From assembly GCA_019359285.1 (NCBI GenBank), contig JAHHHQ010000036.1, positions 124,001 through 188,000 of the forward strand: a stretch of 64,000 nucleotides of DNA, written 5' to 3'. A model generated the notes under the pieces. The model searched no databases and was not told the origin of the DNA. It saw nothing but the letters and a program-made list of their open reading frames with translations. A program made the position numbers and the translations under genes. Every line of letters begins with the position of its first letter. The first letter of the stretch is position 1. This document shows, in pieces, positions 31,121-39,753 of this stretch. The stretch comes from Nodosilinea sp. WJT8-NPBG4. GTDB lineage: Bacteria; Cyanobacteriota; Cyanobacteriia; Phormidesmidales; Phormidesmidaceae.

Positions 31121-32806
31121 ATGGATACCGTTCAACTAGGATTACTTGAATACCATGCAATACCCGCTAAAAATGTAGTTATTCAAAAAGCAGCAACGTT
31201 AAGTATAATTGACTCCCTTAAGCAACCTCAATTAGAAATAGTTGAAAGTGCTTATATAAAAGTAGCTAATGGTTACAAAAAAATACTATTAGTTGCGCTG
31301 ATGGGAGTCGGGAAGACGATCCTTGCTGGTTGGATAATTAGAGATGCCGTTAAAGCTTCTAAAGAGTGTGTGTTCTTTGTTCACTTCGACACGCTAGTTA
31401 ATCAAACTGTAGAAGAATTTAGCCGATTAGGGTTAACGGCTAATGTTTTGCAAGGTAATAAAAAGTTTAACAAGCATTCATGTGTTGCTGTTGTTTCAAT
31501 TCAGTCCCTTGAATCTAAATTAAAAAAGGGTGCTTCTGTATCAGACATTCTAGGGCATAGAGATGTTTTATTTTTTGATGAATGTCACGAATTAGCTTTT
31601 AGAGAATCGTTTGATTTAATTGATAAGCATTACCCCGATGCAATTAAGTTTGGTTTAACGGCTACACCTTGGCGATTGTCTAAGAAGGAATGGTTAGGGC
31701 AGAAATTTGAGACTACTGTAGAGGGTTGGCAACCGCCTAAGTTGATTAAGGAGGGTATTAGCGTACATGCCAGGTGCTATGCCATTGGCGGGGGTGTTAT
31801 CCACGTTACAGAGGCCGATGTAGGCTTTGATGGGGATTACTCTGAAGGGTTGATGGGTAAGCAGGCTAGTGAGGATGCAGCGCTAGAGTATACATTTCAG
31901 GAATGGCAACGCTTGAGCGGTGATAGACCCACGATCATGGTAGGCTCTACCATTGAACAAGCTAAGGCCACTACCGCGAAGTTTCTAGAGCATGGCATCC
32001 CTACTGAGATGGTTATAGGATCTACCTCTAAGAAGCAACGCAAGGATATCTTTGCTAGGGTTGCCTGTGGTCAGACTCAAGTTATAACGTCTGTGGGTGC
32101 CCTGGTAGCTGGGTTTAATCTACCCATCCTCTCATCCATACTATTTGTCAGAGCTACTAAATCAAAGTCTCTGTTCTTTCAGTGCTGTGGTCGCCCAGCA
32201 AGGTCTTATCCTGGTAAGGAAGACTACCTAATTTTAGACTTTGGAGGTAACTTAAAACGTTTTGGCAATCCTATGGATTTTCAGGACTATTCAATCGATG
32301 GTGAAATGCCTGAAGATAACGGAGAATCATTCAAAGATTGTCCTAACTGTGGTCATACGCAGAGAGTATTTAACTCTAAGTGTGAAAAGTGCGGATATGA
32401 ATTTAATTCACCTGAAGAAGAAATAGAAGAGGAAACCCATTACCAAGAGTTAGTCGAATATACAAATGGATTAACCAAACAAAAGATTAAAAATATCAGA
32501 GCTTGGCGTAAGATGGCATTTAAGCAATGGTCTATTAATAGACAAGCTTCAGATACTACATCGCCTGATAGAGCTATTCAATTATTTTTAGATGAGTACG
32601 GACATAACCCACCAGCAGACTGGATTATTAATTCAGCTCTTACCCGTAGGTACTCAAAATCAAAACTACGTGATTACATTGCTTACTTAAAAGCTCACAT
32701 TAAAAATCCTAAGTATGCAAAAGGATGGTTAAACTATCATTATCGACTTGAAACAGGGCAAGATATACCGGATAATCAATTAGATTTGTTATTGAGGGAT
32801 GTTTGA
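31121..32806 (+). CDS. Superfamily 2 DEAD/H helicase (RadD-like)
   Basis: About 561 residues from ATG 31121 (GGGAGG upstream). Walker A ALMGVGKTI, Walker B FFDECHEL, motif III GLTATPW, motif VI region CCGRPARSYPGK. A zinc ribbon CPNCGH...CEKCGYEF follows the helicase core, as in RadD. Likely acts in recombination or replication restart with ERF and SSB. Confidence 0.88.
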   Translation: MDTVQLGLLEYHAIPAKNVVIQKAATLSIIDSLKQPQLEIVESAYIKVANGYKKILLVALMGVGKTILAGWIIRDAVKASKECVFFVHFDTLVNQTVEEFSRLGLTANVLQGNKKFNKHSCVAVVSIQSLESKLKKGASVSDILGHRDVLFFDECHELAFRESFDLIDKHYPDAIKFGLTATPWRLSKKEWLGQKFETTVEGWQPPKLIKEGISVHARCYAIGGGVIHVTEADVGFDGDYSEGLMGKQASEDAALEYTFQEWQRLSGDRPTIMVGSTIEQAKATTAKFLEHGIPTEMVIGSTSKKQRKDIFARVACGQTQVITSVGALVAGFNLPILSSILFVRATKSKSLFFQCCGRPARSYPGKEDYLILDFGGNLKRFGNPMDFQDYSIDGEMPEDNGESFKDCPNCGHTQRVFNSKCEKCGYEFNSPEEEIEEETHYQELVEYTNGLTKQKIKNIRAWRKMAFKQWSINRQASDTTSPDRAIQLFLDEYGHNPPADWIINSALTRRYSKSKLRDYIAYLKAHIKNPKYAKGWLNYHYRLETGQDIPDNQLDLLLRDV

Positions 32807-33174
32807 TGAAAGTCTATATAATTCAAGATTACGATTACGCAGAGTCAACAAATACATTTGGCGCTGTCATGTCACATGAAGCCTTAAATATACAAAACCT
32901 TTGGGATGAGTTTAGGCGTATTTATAAAGTTCCACTTGAAAACGCTAATAAGTGGAACTTTGAACTGAGTGATTACAGCATTAAAGCTTTTGATAAATTA
33001 AAGGCGGATGGTATTATTGAGGTTAAGTGCTCTAATAACTTTAGCCCAGATTCTTTTATACCTTACTTTGTTGATTGGCTGCTTAAACGTAAGGGATGTT
33101 TATTAGTAGACTTTGAGTATTCTAAAGTTGCAACTAAAACTAAGTATCTGAAAGAGTCTAGAAAATCAACTTGA
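32806..33174 (+). CDS. Unknown protein, 122 residues
   Basis: ATG overlaps the helicase stop (TGATG), so translation is coupled. No recognised domain; residues about 30-60 are helical. Confidence 0.5.
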   Translation: MKVYIIQDYDYAESTNTFGAVMSHEALNIQNLWDEFRRIYKVPLENANKWNFELSDYSIKAFDKLKADGIIEVKCSNNFSPDSFIPYFVDWLLKRKGCLLVDFEYSKVATKTKYLKESRKST

Positions 33175-33188
33175 TTTACTTTTAAGGG

Positions 33189-33440
33189 ATGTCGAATACC
33201 ATGAATTGTAAATTTGATATTTCCGTCAATAAATATGAAGACACTTTTATTGCTTACTCAAAAGCGTTTAACTTGCGTGGAGTATCTAATACAAAAGATG
33301 GTGCTCTTAAAGCTCTATCATCCAACCTACATGCAGACTATAAAAGCCTATCAAGTGAAAAGCTTGAAGACCTAGATAAAAGTGCAATTAAATTACTTGA
33401 GTTGTATAAATTAGTGTTTGGGATTTTTGGTAATGCTTAA
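33189..33440 (+). CDS. Small protein, unknown
   Basis: 83 residues; start could be ATG 33189 or the in-frame ATG 33201. N-terminal beta segment (CKFDISVNKYEDTFIAYSKAF) resembles HicB-like antitoxin folds, but no partner toxin is seen. Confidence 0.45.
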   Translation: MSNTMNCKFDISVNKYEDTFIAYSKAFNLRGVSNTKDGALKALSSNLHADYKSLSSEKLEDLDKSAIKLLELYKLVFGIFGNA

Positions 33441-33600
33441 ATACAACGTCTATGTAAATGGTAAATACCATCACTCTAATGCTTCCTTTAAAGATTACAC
33501 TCATGATGTTGGCAAAGAAGGTATTAACTCAATAGGAACAACTACAGCCGTAGTAAAGGTTGAAGTTATTGGCAGTAATGGCGATAGAATATGGTTTTAA
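33433..33600 (+). CDS. Small protein, unknown
   Basis: 55 residues from ATG 33433, overlapping the upstream stop. Beta-rich (YNVYVNGKYHHSNASF). Confidence 0.45.
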   Translation: MLKYNVYVNGKYHHSNASFKDYTHDVGKEGINSIGTTTAVVKVEVIGSNGDRIWF

Positions 33601-33609
33601 TTTCGGTTA

Positions 33610-33632
33610 AACCGATAAAACTATTCGGTTTT
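33610..33632 (+). terminator. Terminator-like hairpin
   Basis: AACCGA-(9 nt loop)-TCGGTT with trailing TT; ends the helicase operon. Confidence 0.5.
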
Positions 33633-33750
33633 CAATAATTAACCCTTGAATTTTGATTGATTAAAATTGAATAGTAGAGTTCAATTAGTATTATGGGTGC
33701 TATTAAAAAAGAAGTATTTAACTCTGGATGCCCACCTTAACAACATTAAG

Positions 33751-33779
33751 AACCCCTAGCCATAAACTAGGGGTTTTGT
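33751..33779 (+). terminator. Rho-independent terminator
   Basis: AACCCCTAG-CCATAAA-CTAGGGGTT followed by TTGTTTT. It terminates any transcript from the 33.6-33.75 kb gap. Confidence 0.8.
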
Positions 33780-33780
33780 T

Positions 33781-34284
33781 TTATACATATTTAACAAACC
33801 TATTCCATACATTCACTACAGGTTTACCAGTAGCCTCAGCATACTTAATGCAATTGTAAGTACCCCCATCCTCAACACCATCCCACAGGGCTATCATTTT
33901 ATTTGAGTTATCGACAATGGCTTTATTACGGTGCTGAAACTTCCATGCTGAATAAGGGGGAGGTGAACAGTAGTTAACCTCAGTAGCATAACTAAGTAAA
34001 TTAAAGTAGATATCCTTGTCTGACTTATTCCATACACTTTCTTGACCCTCAAAGGGCACCATAGCGATTAAAGGTAATCCTAGTAGCTTTGCCACCTTAG
34101 CGGCGGCTATATCCAGCCCTAGAGCCATACCGCTAACTATATTTAAATCGCATCCAATCAACTCAATTTCAAGTTGAATTACAGCAGTCATTAAATCTAC
34201 TAAACGGTTGTCTATATTGGCAGAGTGCTTAATTAAGCGCTGTCTGCGATGGCCTGTAAAACCTAGCGATGTAAGGTGAATCAT
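33781..34284 (-). CDS. SLOG-family (YpsA/DUF1273-like) nucleotide-binding protein
   Basis: 167 residues. N-terminal SLGFTGHRRQRL, then DLNIVSGMALGLDIAAAKVA, and C-terminal NKMIALWDGVEDGGTYNCIKYA match the DprA/LOG Rossmann-like SLOG fold, with the GMALGxD phosphate-binding loop. SLOG proteins sense or process nucleotide signals and occur in some phages as anti-defence candidates; role here unproven. Confidence 0.8.
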   Translation of the reverse strand: MIHLTSLGFTGHRRQRLIKHSANIDNRLVDLMTAVIQLEIELIGCDLNIVSGMALGLDIAAAKVAKLLGLPLIAMVPFEGQESVWNKSDKDIYFNLLSYATEVNYCSPPPYSAWKFQHRNKAIVDNSNKMIALWDGVEDGGTYNCIKYAEATGKPVVNVWNRFVKYV

Positions 34285-34318
34285 TGAATAAAGTTTATTT
34301 AATTCCTGCTATGTCTAT

Positions 34319-34349
34319 TTTACACCTTATCTAAAGGCTGTGTTATATT
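34319..34349 (+). promoter_or_regulatory. Promoter with TATCTAA and TATTAGACA half-sites
   Basis: TTTACA at 34319, TATATT at 34344, then AGACA. Drives the gene at 34373. Confidence 0.55.
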
Positions 34350-34372
34350 AGACAAAGTTAAAGGACATTTAA

Positions 34373-34636
34373 ATGCTAACTAAAACTTCTCTAATCGACC
34401 AACTAGACGACGTTACAGCTAAATCAGAAACGCTTGAATCTAAGGTATCTACCCTAACCGATGCCCTTGATTCAGTTCAATACGTTCTAGCTTGTCTGTG
34501 TCGTGCTAAATGTATTGAGCCTACAGACTTTGGACACACGGCTATCGACGTAGTTAATAAATCAATTGACTCTGAATTTATATCAGCGCTTATCGCTGAA
34601 CATGGCGAGGATGGATTAATTGAATTAATGGCTTGA
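34373..34636 (+). CDS. Small acidic protein, unknown
   Basis: 87 residues, Thr/Ser/Asp-rich N-terminal coiled-coil (LIDQLDDVTAKSETLESKV). AAAGGA ribosome binding site. No family recognised. Confidence 0.5.
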   Translation: MLTKTSLIDQLDDVTAKSETLESKVSTLTDALDSVQYVLACLCRAKCIEPTDFGHTAIDVVNKSIDSEFISALIAEHGEDGLIELMA

Positions 34637-34660
34637 CATTCAATCTATAGCCTATATAAT
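34633..34660 (+). promoter_or_regulatory. Consensus sigma70 promoter followed by octamer ATTAGACA
   Basis: TTGACA (34633-34638), 16-bp spacer, TATAAT (34655-34660), and ATTAGACA beginning at the next base, i.e. over the transcription start. Confidence 0.8.
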
Positions 34661-34704
34661 ATTAGACAGGGGTAACACCCTGTTTTTTATTTAAGGAACC
34701 TAAT

Positions 34705-34863
34705 ATGCCTGTTACTTTTTTGACCGATACCGAATTGTTTGCTGTCCTATCTAACCCACTAAATCCCGACTATAGTACTGAATATTATGTTTCAGCTACT
34801 AATGAACTGAGTAAGCGTCATGCATTTATCAAACTACAAGATGGCCTGGGCAATGCCCAGTAG
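34705..34863 (+). CDS. Small protein, 52 residues
   Basis: ATG 34705 with AAGGAAC upstream, under the consensus promoter. Unknown; its stop overlaps the next gene. Confidence 0.55.
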   Translation: MPVTFLTDTELFAVLSNPLNPDYSTEYYVSATNELSKRHAFIKLQDGLGNAQ

Positions 34864-35113
34864 CACCGTAAAGACCCCCTTACCTTTAAGGCAGTCTATT
34901 CTAGCTAACCCTATATTCCATCAGTTCTTAGCCTGTTATAGAAGGTCTGACGATAAACCTAACTACTATCCCATGTGGGTTAAATATAATCCTTTCAACT
35001 TAGATTGGGGACATCTAAAAAAGTTAGGTATTCAAACTATCAACACTGGAAAACTACCTCCTTACTTTACTTTTGAACAACTTCTAAATGCTGTAGGCTA
35101 TCAAATAAATTAA
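34853..35113 (+). CDS. Unknown protein, 86 residues
   Basis: ATG 34853 (alternatives 34820, 34841) overlaps the previous stop. Contains YYPMWVKYNPFNLDWGHL; no family recognised. Confidence 0.5.
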   Translation: MPSSTVKTPLPLRQSILANPIFHQFLACYRRSDDKPNYYPMWVKYNPFNLDWGHLKKLGIQTINTGKLPPYFTFEQLLNAVGYQIN

Positions 35114-35119
35114 ACTCTT

Positions 35120-35141
35120 AGCCCCTATAAAGGGGCTTTTT
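35120..35141 (+). terminator. Rho-independent terminator
   Basis: AGCCCCT-ATAA-AGGGGCT followed by TTTT. Confidence 0.85.
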
Positions 35142-35201
35142 CGTGCTTACCGTACTTATCAGTAACAGCCCTTAGGTTAAAATTAAAATAAAAGGTAAAC
35201 T

Positions 35202-35507
35202 ATGGATGCTGAAACTGAATTTAAGTTAATTACTGACTTTAAGGCTTTGACAAAAGAAGACCTTGAAAGAATTGCTTTGCAATTGACAAAAGCTTATAAC
35301 AATTCCACTAACTTAAATAGTCAAGCTTCAGTTAAACTTGCATTGCAAGCTGATGTAATTAATAGTTTAATGGCTGAGGTTGAAAGATCTTCACCATTGC
35401 TAGAAGGTGCCGAAAAGATTAAAAAAGCGTTTAGCTTTTGGGTACTTTATTCAATGTTAACGACTGTTGGAATATTGGCAATGTTTATCCTGGTACTGTT
35501 CAAATAA
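35202..35507 (+). CDS. Small protein with C-terminal membrane anchor
   Basis: 101 residues. N-terminal helical region, then a single C-terminal span (FWVLYSMLTTVGILAMFILVLF). AAAGG ribosome binding site. Function unknown. Confidence 0.6.
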   Translation: MDAETEFKLITDFKALTKEDLERIALQLTKAYNNSTNLNSQASVKLALQADVINSLMAEVERSSPLLEGAEKIKKAFSFWVLYSMLTTVGILAMFILVLFK

Positions 35508-35530
35508 AAACCCTAGGGGTTAGCTAGGGT
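35506..35530 (-). terminator. Rho-independent terminator
   Basis: Minus-strand stem CCCTAG/CTAGGG followed by T-run; ends the HD-protein transcript. Confidence 0.65.
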
Positions 35531-35538
35531 AGAGTGAT

Positions 35539-36000
35539 TTAAGGAACAAATGCGCCTGACTGTATATCAAGTAAATCTTGCTTAGCTATGGCGTATTTTC
35601 TATTACGCTTAATATCTTTCTCAGTCACATTAGGCAGTCTACTTAAATCCATATTATCTTCTAAGTCTGCCAATTTAACTTTAATAGCATCGGGATTAAA
35701 ACCGATTACCCTTGTGATGTAAGCATCATAGTCAATTCCTATAACTTTAGTCATAGCTTTTAGACCAGCAATAACCCTATCACTGAAGCCCGCCGCTTTG
35801 ATGTCTTCAAGGGTCACATCTGAATCTTCAATCACATCATGCATAACCGCTATACATTGAAGTTCAATATCATCAGGGTATTTAGTTTTAACAGTATCCA
35901 ATACTCTTAGGGGATGCTCAATATAATCTTTACCAGCTTTGTCTAGTTGCCCTTTATGAGCATTAGATGCCATCTCAATAGCTACGTCTAAGTCAGTCAT
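35539..36000 (-). CDS. HD-domain ppGpp hydrolase-like protein (MESH1/small alarmone hydrolase)
   Basis: 153 residues. HD signature of the SpoT/MESH1 hydrolase: HPLRV, then VMHDVIEDS, then KLADLEDNM. Length matches single-domain alarmone hydrolases. It would cleave (p)ppGpp or a related nucleotide, lowering the host stringent response during infection; activity is inferred from motifs. Confidence 0.85.
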   Translation of the reverse strand: MTDLDVAIEMASNAHKGQLDKAGKDYIEHPLRVLDTVKTKYPDDIELQCIAVMHDVIEDSDVTLEDIKAAGFSDRVIAGLKAMTKVIGIDYDAYITRVIGFNPDAIKVKLADLEDNMDLSRLPNVTEKDIKRNRKYAIAKQDLLDIQSGAFVP

Positions 36001-36046
36001 TTTAGTTACCCTTTATTACTCTTCCATTATACCAAACCTAAAATAG

Positions 36047-36070
36047 AAAAACCCTTAATTAAAAGGGTTT
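36047..36070 (-). terminator. Rho-independent terminator
   Basis: AACCC/GGGTT stem with T-run on the minus strand, after the gene at 36082. Confidence 0.65.
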
Positions 36071-36081
36071 GTTGAATCTAT

Positions 36082-36294
36082 TTAGTTGTTAATGACTAAT
36101 TTAATTTCAATAAGACTAATTTTGTAAGGGCTGTCATCATTTTCATAAAAATGTTGCAATTCAGTCGTATACAATTGTTCTACAGAATGCAAGCAATCAC
36201 TTTTGTTTTTAGAGGCCGTGTCTAGATAAACGGCATCTGAAGTTGTGTTATGGAATACCCAATACTTAGGCGTAAACTTTTGAGTACTTTTCAT
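36082..36294 (-). CDS. Small protein, unknown
   Basis: 70 residues, basic and aromatic (KFTPKYWVFHNTTSDAVYL). No family recognised. Confidence 0.5.
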   Translation of the reverse strand: MKSTQKFTPKYWVFHNTTSDAVYLDTASKNKSDCLHSVEQLYTTELQHFYENDDSPYKISLIEIKLVINN

Positions 36295-36306
36295 TTAATT
36301 AATTCC

Positions 36307-36459
36307 TTAATCTAGATTAGTTTTGATTAATACACCGTCGCTAAACTCAAATTGACTATTTAATACGTCTGAAGTGTCTCGCCTATACACATGCTCAAGT
36401 CTTACTTGATAATGTTTAGGTAAGTCTTGACCTTTGATTACTCCGTTAAGTTTATTCAT
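36307..36459 (-). CDS. Small protein, 50 residues
   Basis: ATG 36459 to TAA 36307 (MNKLNGVIKGQDLPKHYQVR...). AAAGGAAA lies upstream. Precedes the 70-residue gene in the same direction. Unknown. Confidence 0.5.
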   Translation of the reverse strand: MNKLNGVIKGQDLPKHYQVRLEHVYRRDTSDVLNSQFEFSDGVLIKTNLD

Positions 36460-36483
36460 TCGTTTTCCTTTAATTAAATTAAA

Positions 36484-36499
36484 CCCCGCTTATGCGGGG
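36484..36499 (-). terminator. Rho-independent terminator after ssb
   Basis: CCCCGC/GCGGGG stem with T-rich 3' flank on the minus strand. Confidence 0.7.
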
Positions 36500-36519
36500 A
36501 ATTGACTACTTTAGTTTGC

Positions 36520-37065
36520 CTAGAAAGGGATCAATTCGAGAGCTTTAGCATCGTACTCAGCCTTAAACGATTCAAAAGCAATACCTTTAGCTAGTGCTTT
36601 TTCTTTAACAGCATCTAGCGCGGCATCGTCTTCAGCATTAGCAATGGCTTTAAGCAATGCTGCTGAGGGCTTAACGATGGTTGTGGGAGAGGCTACTGCT
36701 ACTTGCTCAGCGTCTTGGGTATAATCCCCTCCATTGTTACTGGTGGCGGCTTCTAGGGCAAATACAGTTAGGTATAGCTTAGTCTGCTTCTTACCGTCAC
36801 GTTCCCATTCATCATGCGATAGTTTAGATTCAGTAATAGCAACTCGATCACCCTTATCAAATTGCATAAGTGAATCAGCCGCATCATTCCAAGCTTTAAT
36901 GGTAATCCAGGTAGAAGGATTCCATTCATCAGTCTTTTTATTCTTACCTTGGCTAACAGCTACGTTAACCTCAGCTACCCGTGAACCACTATCAAATGTT
37001 TTTAGTTCTGGAGGTTTGCCTAGATTACCGACAATTTGAACTTTATTTTTAACTACGTCATTCAT
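36520..37065 (-). CDS. ssb: Single-stranded DNA-binding protein
   Basis: 181 residues. OB fold: NKVQIVGNLGKPPELKTFDSGSRVAEVNVAVS, then WITIKAWNDAADSLMQFDKGDRVAITE. C-terminus ends ELIPF, close to the acidic-DxIPF tip of SSB though less acidic. It binds single-stranded DNA and works with the ERF annealase encoded next to it. Confidence 0.88.
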   Translation of the reverse strand: MNDVVKNKVQIVGNLGKPPELKTFDSGSRVAEVNVAVSQGKNKKTDEWNPSTWITIKAWNDAADSLMQFDKGDRVAITESKLSHDEWERDGKKQTKLYLTVFALEAATSNNGGDYTQDAEQVAVASPTTIVKPSAALLKAIANAEDDAALDAVKEKALAKGIAFESFKAEYDAKALELIPF

Positions 37066-37113
37066 TGTTATTCACCTCTAATTTTGTTTAACGTTAAGCG
37101 TAGCAAGCAGGAG

Positions 37114-37740
37114 TTAGAAATCAACCTCCTGTTGAGTCTTCATCAACTTAAAAGCATTTTCAAAATGAACAATGCGATTATCTTGAATATCCTTAGTGTT
37201 ACCTGTAGGTACACCTTGCTCAATTAGATATTGCTTGAGCTTGGCCCCATCCTTGTTAAAAGCATCCATGCCCATAGCATAAAGCTTGGCTGAGGTAGGC
37301 TTAGCTCCGCTAGCAGGGGCTTTAGATGCGGGTGTAGTAGTCTTACCGGGTGTAGGTGACAAGGAATTACCATCATCATCAATATCAGCATTCACATCAA
37401 AGAATGCACACTTTTGCCCCCTACGCGCATAGGTTATTTCACCTAAAAGCTTCTGTGGATCACCCGATGAATTAAGTGGATACATACCGGCATCTACAGA
37501 CTGTCCTGATACGTGATAAAGCGTACCTTGTAGGTATTGTTTACCTTCAAATACAACAGTTTTATGGGTAAAGAACAAGCCGTTTGAAAGTAAAGCAGCA
37601 TCTACTGATTCAGCAACATCTGAGTTAGATGAATACTTACCTTTGGTTGGCCCTGAAATAAATCGAGTGTTAGTAGCAGTTCTACCCAAAGGCTTAAACT
37701 CTGCTTTAGCTTTAACAACAGCTTTGATAAGATCTTCCAT
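37114..37740 (-). CDS. erf: ERF-family single-strand annealing recombinase
   Basis: 208 residues. N-terminal ERF region: LIKAVVKAKAEFKPLG, YSSNSDVAESVDAALLSNGLF, EITYARRGQKCAFFDVNAD. Anneals complementary single strands in phage recombination and genome circularisation. Upstream of ssb in the same operon, with a TATCTAATGTTATAC element before it. Confidence 0.85.
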   Translation of the reverse strand: MEDLIKAVVKAKAEFKPLGRTATNTRFISGPTKGKYSSNSDVAESVDAALLSNGLFFTHKTVVFEGKQYLQGTLYHVSGQSVDAGMYPLNSSGDPQKLLGEITYARRGQKCAFFDVNADIDDDGNSLSPTPGKTTTPASKAPASGAKPTSAKLYAMGMDAFNKDGAKLKQYLIEQGVPTGNTKDIQDNRIVHFENAFKLMKTQQEVDF

Positions 37741-37806
37741 TACCTTCCACTACCCCTATCACCAGGTTTCATTTTGTTAATCCTTATCTAATGTTATACG
37801 CTTAAC

Positions 37807-38097
37807 CTAAAACCAATCGGGATTCTCATCGACTGCACTAAAGCAAGCGCAATGGCCTAGGTAATCAGCCTTATAGGTTTCAGATAGGTAGTCTGCAATA
37901 AAGCTTACTTGAGGCTCTACAGGCTTCAGCGTGTCAACCTCTACCATGTGCCGTACAACATCGCTATCGTACCAGCATCGCTCATTATCAGAGTCTACAT
38001 AAGAAGCGTGTAGACGAAAGGTAAGCTCAACTAGACCCGGTGAATCGGCTTCAGGGTCTTGGATTACGATGTCTTGCTTAACAGTGGTGTAGGTCAT
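37807..38097 (-). CDS. Unknown protein, 96 residues
   Basis: From ATG 38097 (TAGGAAAC upstream; the longer start at 38133 is not preferred). Contains a beta-rich region VELTFRLHASYVDSDNERC. The palindrome TCTAACATTAGA lies at 38133-38144 upstream. Confidence 0.5.
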   Translation of the reverse strand: MTYTTVKQDIVIQDPEADSPGLVELTFRLHASYVDSDNERCWYDSDVVRHMVEVDTLKPVEPQVSFIADYLSETYKADYLGHCACFSAVDENPDWF

Positions 38098-38204
38098 TGG
38101 TTTGTTTCCTAAGCGATGTAACCATACTAGCATCTAACATTAGACATTGCGCAACAAAAACCAAGCTTCACACAAGCTTTATCTAATGCTACATGTCGCT
38201 GTAG

Positions 38205-38591
38205 CTATACAACAGCGGTTTTAATCAGATCTACTTCGATAATAAATGAAGCAAATCCTGTTAACGGCTCCCGTGTATAAACTTCGGAGCCATCATTCTT
38301 GGCTATCTGAAGCTCATAGAAGTACTTCTTACCGTTCCCGGCTATCTGGAGGGCTGATGTGTCACTAGGCGCTAGCACAGTCTCAGCTACTAGGTTAGAT
38401 ATGACTGTAATACCATTACCTGTACGTTTTGTAATCTCAGCATCTTCATCAGGTAGTGTAAGGGCTGACTTAACTACAAAACGGGTTGTGTATCCCGGTG
38501 TATTAAAATGTGGTACTGCACCACTCTCTAAGGTATGCGTAAGTTTAACTGTGTCACCCTGTCTAATCGTTCCACCGTTCAATCCTGCCAT
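38205..38591 (-). CDS. Baseplate/fibre-associated protein, copy 2 of a duplicated pair
   Basis: 128 residues, beta-rich, ending in a strand pattern KYFYELQIAKNDGSEVYT ... FASFIIEV. The same fold pattern occurs in the protein at 38899 (VGYAWSITPVGG ... FDGKFIVE), so the two appear paralogous, like BppU-type N-terminal domains. Last gene of the fibre operon. Confidence 0.55.
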   Translation of the reverse strand: MAGLNGGTIRQGDTVKLTHTLESGAVPHFNTPGYTTRFVVKSALTLPDEDAEITKRTGNGITVISNLVAETVLAPSDTSALQIAGNGKKYFYELQIAKNDGSEVYTREPLTGFASFIIEVDLIKTAVV

Positions 38592-38899
38592 ATCTGCGTA
38601 GTGCTTCCTTTAATTGATTCAAAAGTTGTTAGACAAGGCTTAATACTTTCTATTTTAGTTTCTATAGCTTTACGAATTTCTAAGGTAGTTAGTACAAATT
38701 TTGTAGTTTCAATTTCAGTGGCCATTTTAGAGTGATACTCAAAAGTAGTTAGACTTGATTGAATTAACTTAAGTGAGGTAATAGCACCTAAATAATTACC
38801 AATTAAGATTAATTCTTCTGGTGTAAAGCCATCTTTGGCTACAGCTAGTGAGCCATAGCCTATACCATCTTTAGCAATAGATAGAGCATTAACAGGCAC
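38579..38899 (-). CDS. Virion protein with GIGYG head peptide, copy 2
   Basis: 106 residues. The first about 25 residues (ALSIAKDGIGYGSLAVAKDG) match those of the protein at 39310; the rest is a helical heptad-rich tail. Suggests a common anchoring peptide with divergent tails. Confidence 0.55.
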   Translation of the reverse strand: MPVNALSIAKDGIGYGSLAVAKDGFTPEELILIGNYLGAITSLKLIQSSLTTFEYHSKMATEIETTKFVLTTLEIRKAIETKIESIKPCLTTFESIKGSTTQIWQD

Positions 38900-39306
38900 T
38901 ACCTACCCGCTTTAGATTCTTTTTCAACAATAAACTTGCCGTCAAACCCACCACCTTTATGTACGCGAATGGGCACACCTCCAACGGGAGTAATAGACCA
39001 GGCATAACCTACCGTAACCGTTTCATCTTCGCCTAGTAATACAGCTAGATTAGATTCTGAAATTGTCAATAATACAGTTTGTACCGACTCAGTATCTAAA
39101 AGCTTAGTAAGCCCGTTATCAGTATCTAAGATAACTGTAGGCTCTGAGGCTGATGGATTATTATACAAAACTAATTCAATAGCAGCCCCTACAAAGTCTG
39201 TAGGATTGTCTGAACTAGTATCTAAGGCTGCACGTGTAAACGTAAATAATTTAGCGGTAATTGCAGCACCCGCTAGATACGTTTTATCAGCTAAAACATC
39301 AACCAT
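38899..39306 (-). CDS. Baseplate/fibre-associated protein, copy 1 of a duplicated pair
   Basis: 135 residues, beta-rich; ends VHKGGGFDGKFIVEKESKAG. Paralogue of the protein at 38205 in layout. Overlaps its downstream neighbour by one base. Confidence 0.55.
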   Translation of the reverse strand: MVDVLADKTYLAGAAITAKLFTFTRAALDTSSDNPTDFVGAAIELVLYNNPSASEPTVILDTDNGLTKLLDTESVQTVLLTISESNLAVLLGEDETVTVGYAWSITPVGGVPIRVHKGGGFDGKFIVEKESKAGR

Positions 39307-39309
39307 AAT

Positions 39310-39753
39310 CTAATCTCCAAAAGTACCGCTAGGTTTTAATTCAATCGAATTAAGAGTTATTACATAATCAATACTGTCAACTACAATACCAAAGCTAACT
39401 GAACCTAATTCAGGTTCTTTTGCTATAAAATCAAGTGTTACAGGGCTATCGTAACTACCTAATGATGGTGCGCTTATTGTAGAAGACATAATTAAATCAT
39501 AACTGATTGAATCTAATGCTAATAAGTACTCAAAATAATCAACGGTTAAACTTAAATCAATTGAACTTAATTCATTAAATCCTATTTGAATTGAATTAAA
39601 ATTAGTGATTGATGAATAACTAACTAGGTTGGGTGGGCTTATTGTTAGATTTGATGTTTTAAGTTTGTTGCTTGTGTTAAACCCATCGCTAGCTGTAACT
39701 AAACCGCCATAACCTATACCATCCCTTGCTAAAGTTAAGCCGCTTAAAGTCAT
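39310..39753 (-). CDS. Virion protein with GIGYG head peptide, copy 1
   Basis: 147 residues. N-terminal GLTLARDGIGYGGLVTASDG is shared with the protein at 38579; the remainder is a Ser/Ile/Leu-rich beta-prone stretch with short internal repeats (LDSIS, LNSIEL). Function unknown. Confidence 0.5.
   Translation of the reverse strand: MTLSGLTLARDGIGYGGLVTASDGFNTSNKLKTSNLTISPPNLVSYSSITNFNSIQIGFNELSSIDLSLTVDYFEYLLALDSISYDLIMSSTISAPSLGSYDSPVTLDFIAKEPELGSVSFGIVVDSIDYVITLNSIELKPSGTFGD

Noticed and set aside
33693..33740. 15-codon ORF before a terminator
   Set aside because: Too short to support, no ribosome binding site; the gap may hold a small RNA but no further evidence.
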